DNA from: Jacaranda mimosifolia
Lineage: Eukaryota > Streptophyta > Magnoliopsida > Lamiales > Bignoniaceae
Length of the DNA: 64,000 nt
Reading direction: 5' to 3'
Assembly: GCA_018894105.1 (NCBI GenBank)
Contig: CM032117.1
Location: forward strand, 31,290,501 to 31,354,500
The position numbers and the translations under genes are program-made. Below are positions 36,947 to 48,425 of this stretch, piece after piece; position 1 is the stretch's first letter; each line of letters opens with the position of its first letter. The notes beneath the pieces were generated by a model. The model searched no databases and was not told the origin of the DNA. It saw nothing but the letters and a program-made list of their open reading frames with translations.

Positions 36947-36958
36947 CTAATATCTTAA

Positions 36959-38013
36959 CATTGTTGCAGTATGTAACATGTCTCACATGCCAAATCTGAT
37001 TTTAAATTTTAATATTTAGTTTCAATTTTATTAGTTACCTATACTAATGATATATTGTTATCATGATATTATAAAATTAACTTAATATGGTTGGCAAGAA
37101 ATAATCTTAAATTATGAAGGACATTCTAAAATTGTATATACAATCTTTTTTTTTTTTTTTTTTGGCTTGTCATTTACAATTTTTCATGCTTGAATTTTCA
37201 ATTTACAATTTTCTAATAGTATTTCTCAAAAATTTCCAACACAACTCCAGCATTAAAAGGCTCCAAAAACACTCTCATATTTCAATATGTGTACTCTTTT
37301 CTTTTATAAAGCAACCGAGGTAGCGTGAGTTCTAACGTTCGTAGATGGAAATTGGAATAGTGTTAAATACCTATCATAAGCTGGAATATTTAGTTACAAG
37401 GGCTTGTCTATGGTAAAGTAAAATTGTATTTTTTTCATATGGGATATCATTAAATTAAAACATATATTTTATAATAAATTATTATCAATTTCACAAGGTT
37501 TGTATTTTTAAAATCTTAGTACATTGAATTTTTGGTAATTAATATTAAAAAATTAAAAGACATTTAATTTTCAAAAAATTAAAGTACAAGGCCATGCAGT
37601 TTTTCCATTCTAATCATAACTAGTTTTTATCCCATGCATTGCACCAGATAATAGTTTTAAATTTTAGAACTTTATTAGATCCAATGTTATCTATAACTTA
37701 GAAATTAATATTTTTCATAAATGTTACAAACATTACAAATATTAAACAAATCCACTAATTTAAAAAACTACAGAAATTTTATTGCAAATAATTTAAGAGC
37801 CAAAATAAGTAATATGCAACAATATTTCATATAAATGAGACGTATGATTATCAAATTAAATGTTGTTGGAGTTGCATCATTTCCTACAAGTCTTCACATT
37901 TTACCTACATAAAAAAATTTCATAAAATATTATACAATAAAAATTAAAATAATCTTATTATATTGGTTGGGCGCCATTCAAGGCCTCAATTAATCATTGA
38001 ACAACAAAGTAAG
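36959..38013. other. AT-rich spacer with a Helitron-like end
   Basis: No gene. A T-run lies at about 37147-37163. On the minus strand a terminus GGTGCAATGCATGGGATAAA followed by AACTAG stops at 37620 with a host T next to it, resembling a Helitron 3' end with a decayed hairpin. The element would extend to the right and be interrupted by the copia at 38014. The frame at 37114-37323 has no domain. Confidence 0.4.
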
Positions 38014-38337
38014 TGTTGTAAAATAATGCCAAGATAATTAAACTTGACTGATGAAAATATGAAATATAATAAAAGAGAATAAGACAAAGAGATATAGGTA
38101 GGAATTCAATAAGCCTTTTGATTAGCTTTTGATAAGTTTTTGTATTTCTTACTTACAAATGAGGTTCCAAAACCCTCAATTTATAGAGTTACAAAATGGG
38201 GGATTCATAAATGATCATAAATTGAATCACATAGTTCAACAAATTTTATTTATGAATTACGAAGATCAAGGAATTCAAGGGGGATGAATGTGAGTTGAGA
38301 ATGTAAATGGACATCCACAATTAATATATTCATAACA
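38014..38337 (-). repeat. 3' LTR of the young copia
   Basis: 324 bases, one mismatch to the partner LTR. A minus-strand TATA-like CTATAAATTG lies at about 38177-38186. Confidence 0.95.
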
Positions 38338-38346
38338 CTCTCCCTT
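38338..38346 (-). other. Polypurine tract of the young copia
   Basis: Minus strand AAGGGAGAG directly before the LTR start TGTTAT on that strand. Confidence 0.8.
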
Positions 38347-38462
38347 GGATGTCCATTACACAGAGAATAGGCCTCGTTAAAACCTTACTAAGAAAAAACC
38401 CAGTGGGAACAAAACTTAGTGAAGGAAAATGAGTACACTATTCAAAGTGTTTAATCAAATAC

Positions 38463-41400
38463 TCACTCCCCCTGATTAGAAGACTTACAGAGATCTTTAA
38501 GCCGACGCATCCCAGTTCCTTTTACCAATTTCTCAAATGTTGCGGTCGGTAGAGCCTTGGTAAATAAATCTTTTAATTGAGCTATGCAAGCAGCATTGTC
38601 TTCAAATAAAACTGTAGGAGTGTCTTCCTTAGAGGATAACCCACAATTTTTCTGGATGTAGTAACTAATTGACCTTAACCAAACACATTCTCGGCTTGCT
38701 TCATGAATTGCTATAATCTCAGCATGATTTGAAGAAGTAGCGGTGATAGATTGTTTTGTAGACCTCCATGATATAGCAGTACCACCACAAGTGAATAAAT
38801 ATCCCGTTTGAGACCGTGCTTTGTGTGGATCAGAAAGATATCCAGCATCAGCATATCCAATCAGCTCTGGAGTAGATTTATTAGAATATAATAATCCAAG
38901 ATCAATTGTTCATTGGAGATAACGAAGAATATGTTTAACACCATTCCAATGTCGTCGAGTAGGAGAAGAACTGAATCTTGCTAAGACATTCACAGCAAAT
39001 GATATATCAGGTCTTGTACAATTAGCAAGATACATTAGTGCCCCAATCGCACTAAGATATGGTACTTCAGGACCAAGAAATTCTTCATTTTCCTCTCGTG
39101 GACGAAAAGGATCTTTGTTAACATCAAGCGATCTGACAACCATTGGCGCACTTAATGGATGTGCTTTATCCATATGGAATCACTTCAAAAGTTTAGCAGT
39201 ATAACTTGATTGATGAACAAATATCCCATCTTCCAGATGTTCAATTTGCAAACCAAGATAAAATTTTGTTTGTCCCAAATCCTTGATTTCAAATTCTTTC
39301 TTTAAAAGTTCAACTGCTTTGGAAATCTCTTCTCGAGTTCCAATAAGATTCAAATCATCAACATAAACTGCAATGATCACGAAATGTTGTCCATTTTTCC
39401 TGATAAAAACACATGGACATATTGGACTATTTATATAGCCTTCTTTAATCAAACTTTCACTTAGACGATTATACTACATTCGTCCAGATTGTTTTAAGCC
39501 ATATAAAGACCTTTCTAATTTGATGGAGTAAATTTCTCGAGAATTTGAACTATATGCTTCAGGCATTTTAAATCCTTCAGGGATTTTCATGTATATATCG
39601 TTGTCCAATGTTCCGTATAGATAAGCAGTAACTACATCCATCAAACGCATTTCAAGTTTTTCATGCATTGCCAAGGTCACAAGATATCGCAACGTAATCA
39701 TATCCACTATAGGTGAATATATTTCATCATAATCAAGACCTGGCCTTTGCGAAAACCCTTGTGCTACAAGTCGTGCTTTATATCGCACAATTTCATTTTT
39801 CTCATTTCGTTTTCGCACAAAAACCCATTTATATCCTACGGGTTTTATCCCATCAGGAGTTTGGACTACAGGTCCAAAAACTTTACGTTTAGAGAGTGAA
39901 TCCAATTCAGATTGAATTGCAACTCTCCATTTTGGCCAATCACTTCTGCGCCGACATTCCTTAACCGATTTAGGTTCTGGATCCTCAATTTCTTCCATAA
40001 TTTCAAATGCTAAATTATATGCAAAAATATCATCAATAATCGTTTCCACTCGGTTCCAACATTTCCTGGTATTGACAAAATTTATAGAAGTTTCATTTAT
40101 ATGATCTTCAGGATCTTGAAACTTGTGCTCTTCAGGAGCTAGATTTTGTTTTCCAGGAACTTGACTTTTGTCACCAGGGATCTCATGGAGATCTTTATTC
40201 AGTTCTTTCAATTGAACATTTTGATCAATAGATCCTTTTCTTCTTACGCGGATTTTTATCTTTGGAACCAAGAGGTCTTCCACGCTTCAGGCGTGCTTTA
40301 AGTTCATTTGCAGTAGCATTTGTAGATTGTCCTACAGGGACATCTATCTTAATTGGCACATTTTCTACAGGAATATGTGATTTTGTAACTCTTCTAGAGT
40401 TGGAAAATGCATCAGGCAATTGATTTGCAATTCTTTGCAAATGTATTATTCTCTGAACTTCAAGTTCACAAGATTTTGTATGAGGATCAAGAAATTCAAG
40501 TGATGAATTATTCCATGTGATTTCCTTTTTCGGTTGATCATTTCCTCCCCCTAATGTTGGGAAATTAGACTCATCAAAATGACAATCTGCAAATTTTGAA
40601 GTAAATACATAACCTGTTAAGGGTTCAAGATATCGAATGATAGAAGGCGAATCATACCCAATATATATTCCCAATCTTCTCTGAGGTCCCATTTTAGTGC
40701 GTTGTGGTGTCTCTACAGGGACATAAACTGCACATCCAAAAATTTTCAAATGGGATATATTTGGCTCAAAACCAAAGGCCAACTGTAGAGGGGAGTAGGT
40801 ATGATAATTTATCGGCCTTAATCGAATAAGTGTTGCTGCATGTAAAATAGCATGTCCCCAAGCAGATATAGGGAGTTTGGTTCTTATTAACAATGGTCTA
40901 GGAATTAATTGCAAGCGTTTGATCAATGATTCAGCTAAACCATTTTGTGTGTGAACATAAGCTACAAGATGTTCAACACTAATACCGATTGACATGCAAT
41001 AGTCATCAAAAGCACGAGACGAATATTCACCAGCATTATCTAATCGGATTTTCTTTATTGGATATTCTGGAAACTGTGCTCTTAATTTGATAATTTGAGC
41101 AAGTAATCTTGCAAACGCCAGGTTGCGAGTTGATAACAAACAAACATGTGACCACCTTGTAGATGCATCAATTAACACCATAAAATATCTAAAAGGTCCA
41201 CATGTTGGATGAATAGGTCCACATATGTCACCGTGGATCCTTTCCAGAAATCCTGGGGATTCAGCCCCCACTTTAATTGGTGAAGATCTCGTGATAAATT
41301 TTCCTTGAGAACAAGCAACACATGTAAATTCATTTGGTTTCAATACCTTTTGATTCTTCAAAGAATGACCATGTGAATTTTCAATTATTCTTCTCATCAT

Positions 41401-41895
41401 TATTGACCCAGGATGCCCTAGACGATCATGCCAAATTATAAAATCTTTGGAATCAGTAAACTTCTGGTTTACTAAATGATACATCTCAATTGCATAAATC
41501 TTGGTGCAATATAGGCCAGATGAAAGAGAGGGGAATTTTTCTACCACATGTTGGTTCTTAGTAATGCACAAATATTCAACATTCGAGTCATTCATAGTCT
41601 CAATATGATATCCATTTCTGCGGATATCTTTAAAACTTAACAAATTTTTTCGGGACTTAGAAGAAAATAGTGCATTATCTATAACCAATTTTGTTCCTTC
41701 AGGGAGCCATATATTTGCTCTACCGGAGCCTTCAATTAATTTTGTACTACCACTTATGGTATTAACATCTGTTTCTCCCAACTTCAGGTGGGAAAAATAA
41801 TTCATATCTTTTCGTATTGTATGGGTAGTACTACTATCAATAAGGCATACATCTTTTTCCCCATTTGTCGATTCCAAATATTTGGCAATTTCCAT
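38463..41895 (-). pseudogene. Copia pol polyprotein, broken
   Basis: Read on the minus strand from ATG 41895: a protease segment with CLIDSSTTHT (Asp in a D-S-S context), then a zinc module (WHDRLGHPG, CVACSQGK). The integrase core has HGDICGP, LIDASTRW, IRLDNAGEYSS and NGLAESLIKRL, so the acidic triad is intact. A frameshift near 40240 changes the frame before the RT, which has YKARLVAQGFSQRPGLDY and an intact YVDDLNLIG. In-frame stops lie at 39474-39476 (TAG where relatives have Trp), 39180-39182 (TGA) and 38910-38912 (TGA). RNase H follows (ISWRSTKQS, SSNHAEIIAIHEA, FEDNAACIAQLK), but about 40 family residues are missing before DLFTKALP (junction near 38570). The reading ends at TGA 38463-38465. 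This polyprotein would cut, integrate and copy the element; as it stands it cannot be made whole. Confidence 0.9.
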
Positions 41896-42045
41896 ATCTT
41901 CTTCAGGAAGATAAATGAAAAGATAATTAAAAACTGTATTTCATAACAAAAGTACCAAAAATTAAAAATACATCACTTAAATGAAAATACAAATATAATA
42001 AGAGACTGAAAAACAAACTTTTAGATAATAAATCTAACTAGAGAT

Positions 42046-43096
42046 CTAGTTATTTTGAACGTTACCAATCAAATGGTCAATTTTTCCTTCTGGGTCTTCA
42101 AAGAAATCAGCCACATCAAGATGAGCTATATCAATATCATTAGCATCATTATCAAAATCATCAATTGAATTAGTGAAATTCACCTCAACACTTTTATTTT
42201 TCTTTTTCAATGATGCTTGATATAGTTCAACAAGATGCTTTGGGGTTCTACAAATACGAGACCAATGTCCTTTAGCACCGCACCGAAAACAAGAATTATC
42301 ATAATCCTTCGAGGATTTCTCAAGTTTTTTTCTCATGAAAATCTTCCTTCTTCTGGAGGACTTCCTTGCCTTTATGATAAAATGACCCACGGTTACCATT
42401 GTTGTAACTTCGATAGTTGTGTCGGCCACGACCACGGCTACGACCATGGCCATGACTACGACCATGAGTGCGACCAGAATTAGAAAAATTAGTTGCATTC
42501 ACTTCAGGGAATGGACTAGAGTCAATTGGTCGGCTCTCATGATTTTTCATCAATAGTTCATTATTTTGTTCAGCTACAAGAAGACATGAGATCAATTCAG
42601 AATATTTTTTAAATCCCTTCTCTCGATATTGCTGCTGCAGGAGCAAATTCGATGCATGGAAGGTAGAGAAAGTTTTCTCTAACATATCTTCATCGAAAAT
42701 ATTTTCCCCACATAATTTCAATTGGGATGTGATCTTAAACATAGCAGAGTTATACTCGCTTATTGATTTGAAATCTTGTAGCCGCAAATGTAACCAATCA
42801 TATCGGGCCTTAGGAAGAACAACCAACTTCAGGTGGTCATATCTTTCCTTCAAATTTTTCCATAGATCTACAGGATCTTTAACTGTGAGATATTCAATTT
42901 TCAAACTCTCATCAAGATGATGACGAAGTAAAATCATTGCTTTTGCACGGTTTTGGACAGTAGCCTCATTTTTTTCCACAATTGTGTTTCCGAGACCCAT
43001 AGCATTAAGATGCATTTCAACATCAACAACCCATGATAGATAATTCTTTCCAGAAATGTCAAGAGGTACAAATTCAAATTTAGTCAGATTAGTCAT
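42046..43096 (-). pseudogene. Copia gag, one frameshift
   Basis: Starts at ATG 43096 (MTNLTKFEFVPLDISGKNYL) and reads the UBN2-type capsid domain (WVVDVEMHL, LWKNLKERYDHL, LLVAEQNNELLMKNH) and a Gly/Arg/His-rich basic stretch (about residues 210-230). A frame change between about 42330 and 42370 leads to the nucleocapsid knuckle CFRCGAKGHWSRIC, a perfect CX2CX4HX4C. The tail is acidic (DDFDNDANDIDIAHLDVADF) and ends at a stop at 42046. Apart from that single shift the gag is intact. Its location directly behind the leader and its order with pol are normal for copia. Confidence 0.9.
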
Positions 43097-43185
43097 AAGG
43101 AAAGAAATAAACAGCCTTACATTAATATTATCTTGAATTGCTTAAACAACAGGGTCTTCAACTTTTACTATATTTCACGAAGGTA

Positions 43186-43202
43186 GAGTCGTGCTGATAA
43201 CG
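43186..43202 (-). other. Primer region of the young copia
   Basis: Minus strand ACGTTATCAGCACGAC abuts the 5' LTR. The position is right for a primer site; the matching tRNA was not established here. Confidence 0.5.
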
Positions 43203-43526
43203 TGTTGTAAAATAATGCCAAGATAATTAAACTTGACTGATGAAAATATGAAATATAATAAAAGAGAATAAGACAAAGAGATATAGGTAGGAATTCAATA
43301 AGCCTTTTGATTAGCTTCTGATAAGTTTTTGTATTTCTTACTTACAAATGAGGTTCCAAAACCCTCAATTTATAGAGTTACAAAATGGGGGATTCATAAA
43401 TGATCATAAATTGAATCACATAGTTCAACAAATTTTATTTATGAATTACGAAGATCAAGGAATTCAAGGGGGATGAATGTGAGTTGAGAATGTAAATGGA
43501 CATCCACAATTAATATATTCATAACA
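43203..43526 (-). repeat. 5' LTR of the young copia
   Basis: 324 bases, partner of 38014-38337. Confidence 0.95.
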
Positions 43527-43531
43527 GTAAG

Positions 43532-45183
43532 CTACTTATTTGGTGCATTTATAAAACACATTATTAAGTAAGTATTTATATATAAAATAAGGAAGTGCAT
43601 CAACAAAATACATCAATCTTCAACTTAAACTACTACTTGGTGCAAGAACTATGTCCAATTTGCCATCAATTTAAATTTAAAAATTATTTTATTTAATTTT
43701 GATTATGATTTAAATATTAATAATATTTAATCTAGTCATTAAAAAAAAAAACCATAAGCCACCACCAAAATATTGAACCAACAAAATATTAAAAGCAAAC
43801 AAACCATAGGTTAAAAGAAATTCATAATATTAAAAAAATGATAAAAATGACCAAAAGCGAGAAATTAATGTTGGCATTAGAATATGTACTTTTTAACTTA
43901 TCAAATAATTAATCCAGACTTCAATTTTTTTTATGTAAATTAACCTGGCTCAAAAAGGGGAAAAAATATTATTTAAAAAATTATGTGCAAATTACAAAAT
44001 ACATACATATTCAAAAGATTAGATTTGACTAGTGAAACCAAGTAATACATTCCATACAGAATAATATTTGTACTATATAAAACCTTTATTCTATATATAT
44101 TAGTTCTTAAATTTATTAGATTCTTTGTCAAGTATTAGGTCTTCAATTAGTTCTATATACATTAGATCTTAAATTATGTCTAACTTACTACTAGATTCTT
44201 TATCAAGTATTAATTTATATTATTTCATATAGAATGAGTGATGCTTTACTCTGAACGTAAATTAGGTCTAATTTACCGAACTTAATATTATTTCCATACA
44301 TAATTAATAAGAAAAGAAGTAATATAGAAACGACATATATATACTGAGTACTTAACATCATTCAATATGGAGTTATCAAAAAATTTAATTAATATAAAAT
44401 TTTATATTAATAACAAAATAACGCATATTGATAGTAACTACGATGGCAAAGAGGAATAAAAGTAACTTATCCATATCATTGTTGCATTAAAAAAGAAATA
44501 TTCTTAAAATATACTTAAATAGTATTTTACTATATATATATTTATTTATATTTATATTAGATTTTGAATTGAAATCTCTAAGGTTTGGTGTAATTAAATA
44601 CAAATACATCCCCTCAAATTTGAAAAATTACATCCATCCATTTTTCGTCAATAAACGTTTAGAAAAACCTAACAAAAAATATGAAGTGACCAAATCAACC
44701 TTAAAAATCTAAATAATAAAAATCACAAAAAACAAAAATTTTAAAAACAACACATCTCTTCTTCTTCCCTATAAAAGCTTTCTATATGTTTACATGTATA
44801 TATACATATATATAATCATATGGGTATATATATAAATATACAACATAAATGTAAATAAACATATATATAATCATATATGTATAACATATATACATACGTG
44901 TATATATATATATGTATGTATTTGGAGGTGCAGTGGTGGGGGAGGGTTGGGCGGCCAACGGCCAAATCTGGCCAGGCCACTTTGGTAGCCATGGGCCAAA
45001 ACCATTGCTAACATGGCAACCGTGGTTTTGGGGTCCTCCATGCTTTTCAAATTGCTGCCATGGTGTTGGCTGCCAAAGGCTTTCACAGGAGCAAAGGGAG
45101 GGAGGTGAGAGCTGAGTGGTGGATATGGGAAAATGATGCTGAACGAGTAAAATTTTTTTTAAAAGTATTTAAATATTTTTAAA
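43532..45183. other. AT-rich intergenic DNA with a GC-rich island
   Basis: No gene. A roughly 85-base spaced repeat of TAGATTCTTT(G/A)TCAAGTATTA occurs at about 44118 and 44193. From about 44595 a MULE-like end (ACATCCCCTCAAATTTG, CCATTTTTCGTCAATAAACG) is present without a visible partner. 44930-45090 is GC-rich with GGCCAAATCTGGCCAGGCC, like the core at 49262-49555. The short opposed frames at 44871-45115 lie in that island and are not called as genes. Confidence 0.4.
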
Positions 45184-45629
45184 ATTATTTTAGTAGTTAT
45201 TTAGGATTAAATATCAAATGCAACTATCAATTTTTCATTTTACTCCCCACTTATTTGTTGAAATACCACACTCTCTACTTTTTACAAAAACGTAGGAATC
45301 GCTCCCCACTACTTTGAGAAAGACTTAAATGCCCTTTCAGTTAGTCAAAACAACCAAAAAGCTTAATCCTAAAATATGTTTTTCTTCTCAATCCAACATT
45401 CCAATAAAAGAACGAGTGAATGACTTCTCCTCTCCAAAAATCCCACACACACAATGCGAACAAAAGAAGAACTACAAAAGAATGGAAAAGAAAGAAGAAG
45501 AAGAGAATAGAGGTGCTCGAAGATGTGGATTCTTATCATCGCTCTTGATTTTCCCAATTTCAAGAGTTTTCCAGATAGGTTTTCTTAAATTTCTTCATTT
45601 GAAATCTTGTTGTAGTTGTTAAAAAAGTG

Positions 45630-46440
45630 AAACCCATTTGTTATATAGTTGCTTTTTGTTGTTGTAATATTGAAATTCTCTAATTCATACAGGAAAGGCA
45701 TGAAGCTATGCTTCATTTTTTTGGGTTTTTTACTTCTTGTACCTGAAATTATACATTGAAATAATCTAAAAAAAATCCTAATTTATACTTGAAAGGCATG
45801 GGTTTCTGCTTCATTTTTCTTGATTTAAGCTTTTCATACCAACGAAAACCTTAATTTAATATGTTTAATTTAGTTTAATAGTGGCATTGTTGGATTGAAG
45901 ATTTGATGAAATTTTGGTACTTTTTATTCGATAATATGCTGATTTCTTGGAATAATAGGATTAAGTATGTATATACAAACAATTGTAGTACAAAATATCA
46001 ACATTTCAGTATATATTACTATAAGTGATAGTATATACTAATTTTTTATATATGATTGCAGAAATGGAAAGACAACACAAGTTTACTCTCGTTGCTCTCC
46101 CTAATATTTTCAGACTACATTGGAGAATTTGAAATCCAAAATGAGGACAAAACATTTTGATACATTGAAGAAGACTCCATTCTATACATACTTGGATATG
46201 CTTATGTTAAATTCTAGCTTCGTTTGGCTTGAACCTATACTCAAGAGTCTTTAGGCCAAAAATTTATCATTTATCTTTGCGGAAAGGGTTGAAGTTCCCT
46301 TTTCTGCATCCGATTTTTTTTATAATTTTGGGGTTGCCACATGTGTGGCAATTAGTAGATATAAGTTTGAAGATAAAGTCTTCAATTGTCGACTACCTTT
46401 TTTCGAAAAAATAAAAAATATAACATGAGTTGAAATAGAA
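45630..46440 (+). pseudogene. Possible captured-gene remnant in the MULE (DUF1985-like)
   Basis: After an acceptor-like TTGCAG at about 46063 the plus strand reads, across stops, FDTLKKTPFYTYLDMLML, then SFIFAERVEVPFSASDFFYN and FGVATC. A leading K-T-P/C-F segment followed by a V-P-F-t...D...GL pattern resembles the DUF1985-type domain of plant MULE-borne SUMO-protease-like genes. No protease domain is seen, as the gypsy insertion and repeats follow. The identification is weak; a degenerate coding stretch is likelier than none. Confidence 0.3.
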
Positions 46441-46799
46441 AAATTTGAGAATATGTGTATAAGGATATGAGGAAGACTTCAACGATTTTTGTAGGTTGTA
46501 TATTTTTTAGTTTTTAATTATTTTTTCATTTTCAACTAGTAATTATTGGACTCCATGATTTCTCCTACTATGTTTGGACGATTTGTCAGGAGTTGGGTTG
46601 TATGCATAGGGCATACCCACATACAATTTTCTTGTCGAAGATATGAGGAACCATGTAGGGAGAATAGGTGGAGAAAATAATAAGAAGTACCTTGATGGAT
46701 GCACGATTTGTTTGATAGTTAATTTGGACTATTTTGTTGATATTTGATGTCCATATGGTGCAATACTTTCGTGATCATTTATGTTTTTTGGATGATGTT

Positions 46800-47880
46800 A
46801 AGTCCAAAATGTTGGACATCAAGTACATAAGTTGGATTAATAGAGTACAAATGTAGTCAATTTGAAGTATGCTTTTTGCAACTAAAGAATTAGGTCTATT
46901 AAAGTTGTAGTAAGGTTCAATATAACATGCTAGAAATCAAGTATATAAATCAGATAAACAAAATATAGATGCGTTTATTTTGAAGTACACTTTGTGAAAC
47001 TAAAGAATTAGCTCTATTAAAATTGACTGCATTTGTACTCTATTATATAGATTGGGTTTAAAATGGGTTAAGATAGATGGATTGAAAGTGGGTTGGGTTC
47101 AAAATGGGTTGAGTTGTGGGTTTGGTTGGGTTTGAAATGGCTCCAATAGAAAATAAAAAAATTGATTTAATTTCCTATTTCAAAAAATTAATTCAAAAGA
47201 CCATAGTAATATTATTATGCCTTCTACACTCTGTTTAATATACATTTTTACAACATAATGAAATGATTTATTAAATTAATTAAATTTTTTGAATGGACCC
47301 ATTTTAAACCTAAATTTGATACAGCCTATGTAAAACCCAACCAGATCAAACCCATTTGTGAAATGTTGAGCCCAACCCAATCGAAAAACATGTGGGTTGG
47401 TTTGAGCCCATGGATTCTAACCCAAATTGACACCCATAAAGTATATAAAACAAATAAATGAAATATAGATGAGGTTAATTTGAAGTACACATCATGCAAT
47501 TGAAGAATTAGTTCTATTAAAGTCGTAATGAGATTAAGTATAATATGCTAGAAATCAAGTATATAGATCGAACAAATGTAAGTACAAATGGGGTTATTTT
47601 GAACTATACTTTGTGCAACTAGAGAATTAGTTCTATTAAAGTTCTAGTAAGGTTAAATACAATATGTTGGAAATCAAGTATATAGATCAAACAGACGAAG
47701 TACAGATGGGGTTATTTTGAAGTACACTTTATGCAACCCAGGCATTAGTTCTATTAAAGGTTTATTGAAGTTAAGTACAATATGTTGAAAATCAAGTATA
47801 TAGATCAAACAAAGGAAGTACAAGTGGGTTTATTTTGAAGTACACTTTTGTAAATCAATCTAATTATGAACGCTTTAAAA
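46800..47880. repeat. 118-base tandem array of the MULE interior
   Basis: Units with the landmark TTTTGAAGTACACTTT, then GAATTAG(T/C)TCTATTAAAG and GAAATCAAGTATATAGATC, recur. The GAAGTA landmarks stand at 46864, 46982, then 47482, 47601, 47719 and 47837, a period of 118-119. The gap between the second and third is explained by an inserted hAT-like fragment of roughly 400 bases (47037-47437). A different but related repeat (AAATCAAGTATA, GAAGTACTAAAACAC) lies on the right side at 54290-54900. Confidence 0.75.
47037..47437. mobile_element. hAT-like MITE fragment inside the array
   Basis: Rich in (G)GGTTGGGTT and AACCCAACC motifs in opposite orientation on its two sides. It ends TTGACACCC, the reverse of a GGGTGTCAA terminus common in plant hAT MITEs. 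The left terminus is not seen. Confidence 0.4.
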
Positions 47881-48244
47881 CTAATACACTTTTTTGAGAT
47901 TATCAAACTAATTGTTCTAAGTATTTTTATGAGTGATAAGATAGATGTGATCGGCAAATTCTCATAGTGTTTACAATTTTGAATATATAAAGATACTTTA
48001 TACTACTGGGAATGATAGCTTAATTTGTTGAATGCAAGTTGTTATCTCCTAACTACTTAAACACGTTGGTATCCATACTACACTAACCACTTATCTTATC
48101 TGATCATTCTATTATCATATTGTTCTGTTATCTGGATATATGCTTGGAAATATGTATTGACTGATTGATATTTGTTATATGTACGCAGATATACTTAGGC
48201 TGAGTACCAACCCTAGCGGAATGCTTGGGTGTATGGGACACGCT

Positions 48245-48425
48245 AGGGATACTACTAGGTGTCAGTGATATACTAGGGATACTCCTAGGTATCAGCGATA
48301 TGCTAAGGATACTCCTGGGAATCGGTGGTGTGCCAAGGATACTCTTGGACATCAGCAATGTGTTGTGGATACTCTTGGGCATCAACGATGTGCTAGGGAT
48401 TCTCCTAGGCATCTACCGTGTATCA
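48245..48425. repeat. 30-base tandem array in the LTR
   Basis: Six units of the type AGGGATACTCCTAGGTATCA plus ten bases. Because the period is a multiple of three, long open frames of 10-residue repeats (LGILLGISDM-like) arise on both strands (48225-48500 and 48128-48412). I do not consider them genes. The corresponding part of the 3' LTR is deleted. Confidence 0.85.

Larger units (their letters stand above)
36369..36950 (+). mobile_element. 5'-truncated LINE with RNase H tail
   Basis: The sequence begins in the terminal RNase H-like domain of a plant L1-type ORF2. It then has about 85 bases of 3' sequence with an AATAAAA signal and ends in a purine tail (36913-36946). Flanking 8-mers TATCTTAA at 36361-36368 and 36951-36958 are identical and fit a target-site duplication. 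Truncation from the 5' side is the usual outcome of target-primed reverse transcription. Confidence 0.65.
38009..43531 (-). mobile_element. Young Ty1/copia element with GTAAG target duplication
   Basis: LTRs of exactly 324 bases at 38014-38337 and 43203-43526 differ at one position (T at 38129, C at 43318). Both begin TGTTG and end AACA. Identical 5-mers GTAAG flank the element at 38009-38013 and 43527-43531, a clean target duplication. A polypurine tract on the minus strand (AAGGGAGAG, 38338-38346) borders the 3' LTR. Gag, protease, integrase, RT and RNase H follow in copia order on the minus strand. One LTR difference in 324 bases marks a very recent insertion, yet the coding region is broken (see the gag and pol entries). 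Confidence 0.95.
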
